Of a DNA stretch of 64,000 nucleotides, positions 1 through 9,741 are shown in pieces. The stretch is from Marsupella aquatica (lineage: Eukaryota > Marchantiophyta). The first letter of the stretch is position 1, and the number at the start of each line of letters is the position of its first letter. The notes under the pieces are model-generated. The model was given only the letters and a program-made list of their open reading frames with translations, searched no databases and was not told the origin of the DNA. The stretch spans positions 1,426,001-1,490,000 of the forward strand of contig OZ316895.1 in assembly GCA_973895155.1 (NCBI GenBank), given 5' to 3'. The translations under genes and the position numbers were made by a program.

Positions 1-2
1 AC

Positions 3-734
3 AAGGAGCTAAAAGCAACCCAGGAGGAGAGGACTACCTTGAAACAAGAACGGGAGGAAGCCCAAAAGGAACTAGAGGAGGCACGCAAGGACCTGGATGA
101 GACCCAGGAGGAGTTGGAGGAAATCACGAGAAAGATGGAGAACCTCCAGCGGCGGGCCGACAACCAAACGGAGCGGCTAAAGAAACAAGCCGCAGTATTT
201 AGGTGCTTGTCTTCATCAGGCCCAACTCCAATTGGGGCAACCAAGTTACCAGGAGTGGTACTGGCCGAAGAAAAAGCCGCGCCAACTGCACCAGTGCCGG
301 AGGTAAGTGGGAAGGGGAAGGGACCAGCTGCCGAACCAGAAAAGAAGAAAAAGCGGAAACCTTCAGGGTCAAGGAGTAATCCGACTCCACAAGCCGTGGT
401 GACCAAAGAGGTAGAACCAGCACCATCCTCCAACATGAATACGGCAATAGATCCCGCTATGATCACAGGTAGGGATGGTGCGGCCCAAGCCGAACTACTC
501 AGTAAGGAGGCCAGTATTCCAGATCCGCCTCTTGAGCAGGCCGGGGAGACCGTAGCCGAGGCTGAGGCCGTAACCGATTCTCGAGCCGATGCCGACGCCG
601 ATGGTGGACCCAGTCAGGCCGATGGAGAGTTGACTCAGTCAAGGGCAGGTAATCTGTCAGGGAATGAGCCTACGGCAGTGGCTGAGGAGGAAGCGTTGGG
701 GGCGTCCATTAAGGATCCACCACCGGTGTCGTGA
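3..734 (+). CDS. LTR-encoded protein, C-terminal part (5' LTR copy)
   Basis: The frame is open from the window edge to TGA at 732-734, so this is the C-terminal fifth of the roughly 1,210-aa LTR protein seen complete in the other LTR copies. It starts within the coiled coil (heptad-like Glu/Lys/Leu run to about position 190). It continues into a Pro/Ala-rich tail with a basic KKKKRK cluster near 343-360 that looks like a nuclear localisation signal, then an Ala/Glu/Asp-rich acidic end. The same frame is present at 17087-18071 and, inverted, at 13397-16966. Function unknown; no enzymatic motif is visible. Confidence 0.75.
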   Translation, partial: KELKATQEERTTLKQEREEAQKELEEARKDLDETQEELEEITRKMENLQRRADNQTERLKKQAAVFRCLSSSGPTPIGATKLPGVVLAEEKAAPTAPVPEVSGKGKGPAAEPEKKKKRKPSGSRSNPTPQAVVTKEVEPAPSSNMNTAIDPAMITGRDGAAQAELLSKEASIPDPPLEQAGETVAEAEAVTDSRADADADGGPSQADGELTQSRAGNLSGNEPTAVAEEEALGASIKDPPPVS

Positions 735-1223
735 CGGTGCAAGGGCGCCGTTTCTTTTAGGGAGGGCGGACGTGGAGGGAGGAGGCGTGAGTGGGCAGGG
801 TGGGCGCGGATCTCCACGTTTAGGATTAGGATCAGAACCAGGAGCGGCCCTGACACTTAGCTTGGTGGGATTGCGGTCCCACTGGTAGGAGCAACACTTG
901 TGCTCCTGCCTTGCTGTACATAGGTAGATTCGGGCAAGTAGATTACTGTTAAGTAGATTAGGCTTACGATGCAAAGAATGGCGGATCCACTACCAGGATA
1001 AGTACCTGGGCAGCGGGGAGCTCAGGGCCTCTTCTTTAGCAAGTTTTTAGTTTGCACCAGCCGGGCTGGGATCAAGTAGTACGAGAAGCTCTCGGTTAGT
1101 CATACAGTGACCCTTGTGTATATTCATGTTTCCTCATGCCTAAGAGCTGAATAGAGTTGGCCTCACGGCTTAGTTCGCAGAACTTGTGTATGAGATGTAT
1201 TGTTTGTATGGCAAGTGCATGGT

Positions 1224-1246
1224 ATGACTCAGTCAGAATGAGTCAT
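1224..1246. promoter_or_regulatory. Inverted pair of GCN4/bZIP-like sites in LTR
   Basis: ATGACTCA, 7-nt spacer, TGAGTCAT: a perfect 8-bp inverted repeat whose arms match the TGACTCA core bound by GCN4/AP-1-type bZIP factors. It lies about 220 bp upstream of the TATA-like palindrome and recurs at 18561-18583 and, inverted, near 12900-12925. Regulatory use is inferred. Confidence 0.45.
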
Positions 1247-1421
1247 TTTGCTATTTGTGTGTCGCATTAACTTGTGTGAAGAGTGCCCACATCAACAGAA
1301 GGAAGGAAAGTAAGCAGGGGAGTGAGAGTTGGATGTGTCGAGCTGAGAGAGGTCTTAGCGGCTTAACCAAGCCTATTGGGGATCATTCCGGCGGCGGAAT
1401 CCAAACATACCTAACAAGACG

Positions 1422-1470
1422 GAGGGGAAGACAGGGGAAGACAGGGGAAGGCCTATATTAGGCCGGCTAC
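1422..1470 (+). promoter_or_regulatory. Candidate LTR core promoter
   Basis: Three closely spaced GGGGAAG units (period 10 bp, ACAGGGGAAG) run directly into GGCCTATATTAGGCC, a palindrome with 6-bp arms around a TATA-like core. About 190 bp remain to the LTR end, a plausible R-U5. If transcription starts here, the LTR ORF lies wholly in U3, so genomic RNA would carry it only at the 3' end. Inference from sequence only. Confidence 0.4.
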
Positions 1471-1659
1471 GTATCTCATGACCCGATGAAGGATCTGTCC
1501 AGTATATGTGTGTAAAATGTTAATAGTAGTAGTAGAAGGTTAGCAGCGTCCCATGCCGCTAAGCCGCGGAAACGGCCTCGCCAAGCACGAAACCTGCGGG
1601 AATCGGCTTGAGCTGGGGGGTTTCTTGGGTTTAGGGAGCCATGGGACGCACCACATTTT

Positions 1660-1677
1660 TGGCGCTAGATGGAGGGG
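1660..1677 (+). other. Primer-binding-site-like sequence
   Basis: TGGCGCTAGATGGAGGGG starts four bases after the 5' LTR end, where a PBS is expected, and begins with TGG, complementary to a tRNA CCA end. The first six bases fit a tRNA ending GCGCCA. I cannot assign the tRNA. Confidence 0.55.
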
Positions 1678-1724
1678 GCATTTCTTAAGCCGTGAGATAT
1701 GAAGTTAGAACGGAAGCGTAGGTA

Positions 1725-4271
1725 ATGACTGACCTTACGCCGAGGGAAGAAAGAGTGATTCAACGGGAGAGAGCTCGACTGCAGCAGCTCGCCGGGTGGC
1801 ATGATACACAGCGACTGAGAGGGGCAGAAAGAGCTGGTAGCTCCGAAACTGGAAGTGGCGTCGAAGAAGACATACCAGAAGAAGAGTCGGTAAGGAGAAG
1901 TGAGTCTCCAACCGACATGGGGGAACCAGAGGCACGGCCAGACGAGAGGCCAGGGACCAGATTGAGCCAGCGGTCGCGCATACATTACAAGGCATTTCAT
2001 GGGAGAGGAGATGAGGATCCGGACGAATGGTTGGATGATTTCGAGGGAACCGCTGCAGCAAATGGAGAATCGGCCATCAAGATGCAGATTCTTCCCGGCC
2101 TATTCAAGGGTGAGGCTAGGCCTTGGTACAGAGCATTAGATGTGGAAGATCAAGCCATCTGGGATATCTTCAAAACACTCTTTGTTAAGGAGTTTCGACC
2201 CATTGGAACTTCAGAACTAGCAGTGCTGAAGTTGGGACAACTTCGGTTCAAGGAGAACAAATCCTTCAGGAAGTTCTTGCAACGCTTTCAGAAACTGGTA
2301 AGACGTACAAAGACCAATGCATCTGAAGGTATGCAACTTCAATGGTTGGTGAATGCTTTGCCACAGAAGATGAGTTTTGCAATTAGGAAGGAGAACCCGG
2401 AGACTTTAGCCGAAGCAATTAAGGATATTCAATTATACATTAATGCAGATATCACAAGCTGGAAGAAACAGCTTAAGTCTGAGAGTTCCTCATCAGAGGA
2501 GGGATCACCCCATAAGAAAAAAGATAAGAAGAAGAAACATCCCAAGAAGTCTAGAAGTGATAAGTCAAGCTCGGATAGTGGGAGTAGCAAGAGTGAGTCA
2601 TCTTCTAGTTCTGAAGAAGAAAAAACTAGGAAAAGGAAGGGCAGAAGGAGAGGGAAGACGAAAGTCAAGATGGAGGCTAAGCCACCAGATAACATCGTAG
2701 CCCTTACCGAGCAACTTAAGGCTATCATTGCAGAGGTAAAACCAAAGAAGAAGGTAGTACAGGAGGATAGCTCTGTATGGTGTGCCTTATGTTATAAAAC
2801 CGGACACCATAAAGATACGTGTCCTAAGCTTAATACTAATCATGTTTGGCATGTGGCCGAGATCAGACCATGTCAGGGAGAAGTAGAGTACTTTTTAGGA
2901 GATGCCGCTGATAGTGTTTTCGGCATCAGTGAGACTGGAGCACGAGACCTATCCAACAGACCTGCATCTCTGTGGTCAGGGTTAAGGAACAATCCAGGAG
3001 AGATGTATCCTCGGATTATTCAGAACCCGTCAGTACCTCCTAGGCCGAACGTGCAAAGATTTGCGGCGTGCTATAATTGTGGTCAACCTGGCCATTTTGC
3101 TAGAGAATGCCCGAATGCACGCAAACAGGGTGATGGACAACCAGCTCAGCTATGTATGGGATGCCGACAGGAAGGTCATATGCTAGGGCAATGTCCTACT
3201 TGGTTGGCAGGCCTGGCCGCAAATCATAAGCTTTTGCCGATCAAGATCTTACCGCCAGGTACTACCCCCGGAGGAGTTCAAATCAACCACATCGAACTAG
3301 GATGGCAAGAGGATGCCGAGGCAGAGTTCGTACCATCTGCTGATGAGGCCAAAGCCCTATCAACCTTCTCAGAGGAGGATTTAGATCATGATTGCTACCG
3401 GGTCTCTACTCGATCTACCAGAAGGAAGGAAAGGTGGGATGGGCTGGCCAAAAATAAAGGGAAGGTTACGGAGGAAAGGATCGACTCTTTGTCAACATCA
3501 ACAGAAGGAGAAGGGAGGGCTCCGGCAATACAGGTAAGCCATGAGCCCACCAGTGAAACCAATCCTTCACAAGATAGCGACTTCAATCGAGATCATCCTA
3601 AGTTGTTCTACCCCTCTGTTACGGCTAGTGTTAAGGAACAACTAAGAGAATTAGAAACCCTGGAGAATACCGAAGCCATTGCCAAGGATGTAAAACGAGC
3701 AAAAGCATTGTTTGCTTCGGAAGACCCAACAGCTGTGGAGACTAGCGTGGCAAAACTGGCCGAATCCAAGACGGAAACACCACCAGAAGAGAAGCCGATT
3801 GTTCCCTATGACCTGGCTAAAGATGTACTGGAATCTAGAGTCTCGGCAACAGTAGGTCAACTATTGAAAAATAGCCCGTATTTCCGGAAGCAATTAAGGA
3901 AGGCTATTCTCGGCAAGCCGAGATTACCCAAGGTAGCAACCAGATCCGACGTACTAATGATAGAAGAAGATCAAGGAGCTCCAGCATTACCATTAATGAT
4001 TCAAGGAGAATTATTACTACAGGTACCCATCGATGGAGGATCAGGGGTATGTATTATGATTGATTCAACAGCAAAAGGGTGGGGTCTAACACCGGAGATG
4101 ACTGGAAGAGTGTTGAACATGGCCAATGGATATCAGGTCATTCCTACGGGAGTGTTAACCGGCATCAAGACAGAGATAGGAGGTATCTTCTTTAGCATTA
4201 ACTATGTAGTAATGAAGCCGGTAAATCCTACGTCATTCCGGCTATTGATTGGTAGGCCATGGCTGTTGTAA
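1725..4271 (+). CDS. gag: gag-protease, 3' end cut by insertion
   Basis: An 848-codon frame. Residues about 85-240 look like a Retrotrans_gag capsid region (FHGRGDEDPDEWLDDFE start, WYRAL). A Lys/Ser-rich linker follows, then three CX2CX4HX4C zinc knuckles near residues 352, 449 and 477 for RNA binding. A retropepsin-like protease follows, with DGGSG near residue 770 in place of the classical D-S/T-G, a variant common in plant gypsy elements, and IGRPWL at the end. The apparent stop at 4269-4271 lies inside the 1,845-bp insert that begins at 4267. Without the insert and one TSD copy the frame runs directly into 6117. ATG 1725 is the first good start after the PBS. Confidence 0.85.
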   Translation: MTDLTPREERVIQRERARLQQLAGWHDTQRLRGAERAGSSETGSGVEEDIPEEESVRRSESPTDMGEPEARPDERPGTRLSQRSRIHYKAFHGRGDEDPDEWLDDFEGTAAANGESAIKMQILPGLFKGEARPWYRALDVEDQAIWDIFKTLFVKEFRPIGTSELAVLKLGQLRFKENKSFRKFLQRFQKLVRRTKTNASEGMQLQWLVNALPQKMSFAIRKENPETLAEAIKDIQLYINADITSWKKQLKSESSSSEEGSPHKKKDKKKKHPKKSRSDKSSSDSGSSKSESSSSSEEEKTRKRKGRRRGKTKVKMEAKPPDNIVALTEQLKAIIAEVKPKKKVVQEDSSVWCALCYKTGHHKDTCPKLNTNHVWHVAEIRPCQGEVEYFLGDAADSVFGISETGARDLSNRPASLWSGLRNNPGEMYPRIIQNPSVPPRPNVQRFAACYNCGQPGHFARECPNARKQGDGQPAQLCMGCRQEGHMLGQCPTWLAGLAANHKLLPIKILPPGTTPGGVQINHIELGWQEDAEAEFVPSADEAKALSTFSEEDLDHDCYRVSTRSTRRKERWDGLAKNKGKVTEERIDSLSTSTEGEGRAPAIQVSHEPTSETNPSQDSDFNRDHPKLFYPSVTASVKEQLRELETLENTEAIAKDVKRAKALFASEDPTAVETSVAKLAESKTETPPEEKPIVPYDLAKDVLESRVSATVGQLLKNSPYFRKQLRKAILGKPRLPKVATRSDVLMIEEDQGAPALPLMIQGELLLQVPIDGGSGVCIMIDSTAKGWGLTPEMTGRVLNMANGYQVIPTGVLTGIKTEIGGIFFSINYVVMKPVNPTSFRLLIGRPWLL

Positions 4272-6111
4272 GTAGTGGGTAATTCCAAAAGCATGAAGAA
4301 ACTGAAAATTTTTAAATTTTTTACGGTGTTTAGACTGCAATTATTGCTAACTGTAACTAAAACAGCATTCAAAGTTACTAAGTTCCTAAGTTACGAGTAA
4401 ACTCAGTTTACGAGTTTACTAGTTCACTGCTTTACGAGTTACACCTTAAGATTTGGCGACTCTGTGATCGTGACATCTTACAACTAGTTCAACGGGACTC
4501 CACAACGGATGAAGAGCTCACCTTGAAAGGGAAGGAATGCAAGACATAGGCGCTCATTACTGACTTCTCTTCCACCTTACCTCTCAAACTCTGCCCAGCT
4601 TCAACCGGTATTTCAGAGATGTCAAATGGAGACTTCGACCCTTCTATTCCAGGATGCTGAATAGTGATGAGTTCCTGTTTCATTATTCTCAAGTGTATGC
4701 TGCTACCTGCAACAACTATGATGTGATCGGGATATACAGAGAAGCTCTTCGTATAGATTCCTGTTATTTGATGAAGCGAATGCCTTTGATGTATCCTGAG
4801 AGACAACTAAGGTGCCTACCCTACTCTCGAGGATCACCACGTCAGACTGAGCTGATGGAGGTAACACAGAATTGGACTGTCACCTACGTGGAGCTGCTCG
4901 AACCCGATGATATTCGACAACAAGCTTGAAGGAGACTATATTTTTAGCTAGTATTGAAAAGTATAGTACTTTTACCAATTTTTCTAAATGTGTTGTAGAG
5001 CTTTAAAAGCTATGAGACTTCTTTAGGCTGTAGTCTGTACCTAGGAAACCCTACTGGAAAAATTTCAGAGTTTTCCGAACCAGGAGTAGAAAGTTAAAAA
5101 TAGTTGAATCTACTCAATTTTTAGTATACTGAAATTAAGAGTTTAAGAGTTTAAGTTTTTACGTTTTTAAGAGTTTAAGTTTTTAAGAGTTTAAGAGTTC
5201 ATACTTAGCCATTTTTTCCGGCTTTCCACTTATTGAATCGTCGTTTTGACTTTTTGAGGGTTATGAAGAGGCATGTCTCTTCGACCCTGTGACCTCTTAT
5301 TCTGTAGTTCATCACTATTTATACCTCTTCCCCTAGTGTAGAGAGATGGTTAAGTTTTGCAGTTTTGCCTCTCCCTTGTGTTAAACTAGTTGATCATGAA
5401 TCTATGAGTTCGAGATCAGGTTTAACATTTGGAGAGACTTACCTCCTTCTTGTATTTTGGAACCCAAATACTTGAAGTAAAACCTCAGTTATGAATCTCG
5501 TGAATTATAATGTCAGATTCCGCTTTGGTGACACATTGTAATCTCACAAGTTCTTAGAGTTAACTCATTGAGTTTAAGTTGCATTGGAAATGATGTTTTC
5601 ACCTTCATGTTGCTTAGTACCATTTAAATGCTGAAGTATTTATCCTTTTAGATCTTGACTAAGTATCACTTAGGAAGAAAGGTCAAGACATGTTGCCGGC
5701 ATTTTAAAAGGATACTCTAGTATGCAGTTTAGATCTGAAAAGCCGTGTGGATTTGGATTCCCTTTAAAGTCATTCCATTATTACTTATGTCTAAGGAGTA
5801 ACCTTGGTCTATTCCAGACTCCCTTAAGCATACTCTGAGAGATTTTTCCTTGTGTTTTGTTAATTGCAATCTTTTGCTTAATTGAAGGTTATCTGATGTT
5901 GAGTTATCATCAAAAACTACTCACCGCTATGGAGCGATCTTCAAAGTACCTGATTAAAGTAGTCAAGATTGATTACTATGTGTGACACAAGAGCTTAAAG
6001 CTTTGTTTTTAGTTTATTACATCAAACCAACCCCATCTTGTTCTTAAAGGGAACGAATACCGAGTTTGGAGACTTTAAAATGTGATTTTTGGTTCTCTAT
6101 GGCAAACTACA
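4267..6111. mobile_element. Solo-LTR-like insert of another family, 1,845 bp
   Basis: The insert begins TGTAAGTAG and ends AACTACA (TG...CA). It is flanked by a 5-bp direct repeat GCTGT at 4262-4266 and 6112-6116. Excision of insert plus one repeat restores the gag-pol frame exactly. No internal LTR pair, PBS or protein domain is visible; the interior is AT-rich with short runs of GAGTTTAAG near 5130-5200. The largest internal frame (4654-4929) shows no recognisable domain. A solo LTR is the simplest reading; a small non-autonomous LTR element is possible. It has a diverged relative at 57100-58032. Confidence 0.8.
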
Positions 6112-6112
6112 G

Positions 6113-9100
6113 CTGTACCTAGCCGAGGTAATAGAAGATTGGGGTAAAAAGCAGTTCACTTTCGGGACCCCCTCTATCACGGTATCCTGGGACACTAAGG
6201 ATGACCGTAGGAAAAGCATAAGGGAAGTAGATGGGTACGACAGTGGACTGGAGTCAGCCGATGAAGTACGTTGGTTAGAATGCCTCACTAACCTAACCGA
6301 AGAAGGTGTCTTTGGACCAGAGGTAGCCCCCAGCGGATTATGGCAAGAACCAATGGAAGGTGACTTGGAAGAAGAAGACGAAGAGGTCGAGGACTGCTTT
6401 ACAATAGAATCCACCTTTTTAGCTGCAATTCCGGAGGAAGTAAAGGATGTAGACCAATTGGATGAAACGGCTAAGTGGGGAGCAGTAGCAGGGACAGTGG
6501 ATTTTCTGCAGGCGTTGTGGCAGAGCCGACGGGGTCCACAACGCCATCGATCATCGGCAAGGAATTAAATACCAAGGGATCGGCATACAAGCCGATTACG
6601 AGGGCAGAACAAATTGAGGCCCTATTAGAAGCCGAGAGAGCACAGCGGCCTAACTCTCAGGAGCAAGAGGTGGATGAGATGGACAGACACGATCCAGAGC
6701 CAAGGCAGGAAGGGGAGCCGACCACTAATTCAAAACCGAATAGACCGGTAAGGGGACAATCTATGGACACCAAGGAAAGGACCGACTCGGCTAGTCCAGC
6801 CGAGATCCCAGTTTATGGAGGTATGAGATTAGAGAGACTGGAAGCCGAACTGGACCCGAATTTGAAGAAGCAGATTAATATGATCCAAGCACGGCAATAT
6901 CGGAAGCTCGACTTAGGAGAGGGAAGAGAACTGAACTTAGGGAGAAACCTAGCACCTGAGCTCGAGAAAGAGATCAGTGACTTATTGATTGAATTTTAGG
7001 ATGTGTTTGCATGGAGTCACCAAGATCTAAAGGGAGTAGATCCAACACTAGGGGAACATCGAATTGATCTCATGTTAGGAGCCAAATCATTTCGACAACC
7101 AATTCGAAGGATGAACCCGAAGTATTCCCTGCTGGTCAAAACAGAAATCGACAAACTAGTGGAAGCTGGATTCATCACTCCAGTCCTGCATTCAGATTGG
7201 GTGTCTCCAATTGTGATAGTTCCCAAGAAAGCTGGACCCGATGGTAAACCCAAGATCCGGGTTTGTCAGGATTACAGGAAGCTGAATGAAGCAACATTAA
7301 AAGACCATTTTCCTTTACCGTTTACTGATATGGTACTAGACATGGTAGCCAGTCATGAACTATATTCATTCATGGATGGATACTCTGGTTATAACCAAAT
7401 CAGGATTCGGCAGGAAGACCAAATCAAGACGGCCTTCATCACGGAATGGGGGATCTATGTCTTCAATCGTATGCCGTTTGGACTCTGCAACGCACCAGCT
7501 ATGTTCCAATGATTAATGGTGAACATTTTTCATGATTACTTGAGAAAGTTCATGGAAATCTTCATTGATGACTTTGCAGTATTCGGGAAGGCATCGAAAC
7601 ATGCTAAATACCTCAGGAAAACCTTCATGAGATGTAGAGAGGTGGGTCTCAAGTTACACCCAGATAAATGTTTTTTTGCAGTAACCGAGGGGGTGCTACT
7701 AGGTCACAAGGTATCAAGGAAGGGCATTGAGATTGACAAAGGTAAGGTAGCAGTATGGCTAGATATCATGCAACCTAAGAACATAAAGGATGTAAGATCC
7801 TTCTTGGGATGCATTGGTTACTATCGCCGGTTCATCAAGGATTTTGCCAAGCTAGCTTTACCATTAACCAATATGCTCAAGGCAGGAGCAGACTTCGAAC
7901 CCACACCCGAACGAGTCACAGCGGTGGTAGAATTGAAGCAGATGTTAGTAGAGGCCCCAGTCATGATAGCACCGGACTGGAACAAAGATTTTCATGTTTT
8001 TGTAGATGTCTCGGGCTTCTGTATTGGCTCAGTACTAAGTTAGTTGGATGAGAAAGGAAGGGACCATCCCATATACTTCGCAAGCCGACAGCTTGCCGAT
8101 GCCAAACGGAACTACTCTACCACGGAAAGAGAAGCATTAGGAGTCATTTATTCTTGTAAAAAGTTTAGGCATTATTTACTAGGGTACAAGGTAATCTTTC
8201 ATACTGATCACGAAAGTTTGAAGTACCTAGTCAATAAGCCGGACCTTACAGGCAGAGTAGCAAGATGGATTTTGCTATTACAGGAGTTTGACTATGAGCT
8301 GAGGATCAAGCCGGGAAAGTTACATGCCAATGCCGACTTCTTTTCAAGGATCACAAATAAACCTGCCACGGATTGCATCGATGATCGATTCCCCGACGAG
8401 GAGCTATTCGTTGTGGAAATAGCTGGTACATGGTACCCTGAGATTTTACAATTTCTCAGCACTTCCAGATTACAGCCAGGATTAAGCCGAGAGCAAGCCA
8501 CAGTCTTTGTGCGGAAGGTCAGACAGTATCAGTGCATTAAAGGCATACTGCACAAGCATGGAATCAACGGCACGATTCAAAGATGTTTGGAAAAGAGTGA
8601 GGTAAAACGAGTCCTACGGGCCATGCATGGAGAGGAGGCCGGAGGACATTTTGCCCCAGTAACCACGTCTAAGAAGATATTAAATGCCGGTTACTGGTGG
8701 CCCACCTTGCACAAAGATGTCTATCAGTTTATCAAACAATGCGATCCTTGTCAACGAGCGGGAGGACCAAGGGCGTCCACCAGGCATCCACTGCACCCTA
8801 TTCTACCTCTAGCACCATTCGAGAAGTGGGGTATTGATTACATTGGACCTCTGAGACCACTGACCCACCCTCGACGGAACAAGTACATAATCCTGGCTAC
8901 GGATTATGCAACTAAATGGGTAGAGGCCAGACCAACAACGAAGGATGATGCAATTACTACGGCTAGATTCATGTATGAGCAGATCTTCACCAGGTATGGA
9001 GCACCCCTAGAATTAGTTAGTGATAGAGGAACCCATTTTTTGAATGATATAATTAGTCGTTTAAATGAGCAGTATTTAGTTAAACATAGGCCTACTACTC

Positions 9101-9741
9101 CCTACCATCCAAAGGCAAACGGGTTGACAGAACGAGCAAACGGAATTATAGGAAAGATATTGAACAAGACAGTAGCTCAGAACAAACTCGATTGGGATGA
9201 TAAATTGTTTGCTGCTGTTTTTGCTTACAATCTTGCCTATAAATCCACTACCGGTCATACACCCTTCTTCTTAACCTTTGGACAAGAAGCCCTGGTACCC
9301 ATGCAACTTGAGATACCGACATTTCAAGTTACAATTGAGGAAAGAGCCTCAGCGGAGGAGAGCCTAAAGGAGCGAGAATATAGGTTAGAAGCTTTAGAGG
9401 AAGCAAGAATGATTTCAGCCGAGAGAGTAGAATATAGACAGAATATCATGAAGCAGCAGTATGATAAAAGGTTAAAAGTAGTTAGTATTCATACCGGTGA
9501 TCTTGTGCTACTTTATGACAGTAGGTATAGTAGGTTTCCAGGAAAGCTTTACACTCGCTGGTTAGGACCCTTTAGAGTAACCATGATGTTCCCCAATGGC
9601 TCCGTACAATTGGCCAACATTACGGGAGAGGTATATCCAGTTCGCATCCATTATGACCGCCTCAAGAAATACTATATGGACGAAGATGAAGTTGTTCGCG
9701 AGGACGCTTCACAATTAAGTGGGGAGCTATGTGATGCCTAG
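6113..9741 (+). pseudogene. pol: pol: RT, RNase H, integrase (broken)
   Basis: This continues the gag frame in frame 2 (6113 to about 6500), then shifts to frame 1 through an indel between about 6470 and 6545. RT region: VCQDYRKLNEATLKDHFPLP near 7264, FIDD catalytic box near 7561. RNase H: TDHESLKYL near 8205. Integrase: HHCC zinc finger ending CDPCQR near 8740-8760, DDE residues in WGIDYIGPL (8827), VSDRGTHF (9020) and the ANGLTERANG region (about 9115). In-frame stops TAG 6997, TGA 7510 and TAG 8041 all fit C-to-T changes of CAG or CGA. The C-terminus (GPFRV...RLKKYY) lacks a chromodomain. The last codons (9730-9741) lie inside the 3' LTR. Confidence 0.9.
9717..9729 (+). other. Polypurine-tract-like sequence
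   Basis: AAGTGGGGAGCTA sits directly before the TG that opens the 3' LTR at 9730, the expected place for plus-strand priming. It overlaps the end of pol. Confidence 0.55.

Larger units (their letters stand above)
1..1655 (+). repeat. 5' LTR, 3'-terminal 1,655 bp
   Basis: Same length as and nearly identical to 17338-18992 of the 3' LTR. It ends in CA directly before the PBS-like site. Comparison with the full 3' LTR says about 3.0 kb of this LTR lies upstream of the window. Positions 735-1655 hold no gene: they contain the putative promoter, R and U5. Confidence 0.93.

Noticed and set aside
4654-4929. 91-codon frame in the 1,845-bp insert
   Set aside because: No domain, no conservation seen in the related sequence at 57100-58032, in AT-rich LTR-like DNA.
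4268-6112. Spliced intron in gag-pol (GTAAGT ... CTACAG)
   Set aside because: Splicing there gives the wrong phase and a stop within four codons. The 5-bp GCTGT duplication and TG...CA ends explain the segment better as an LTR-type insertion that restores the frame when removed.
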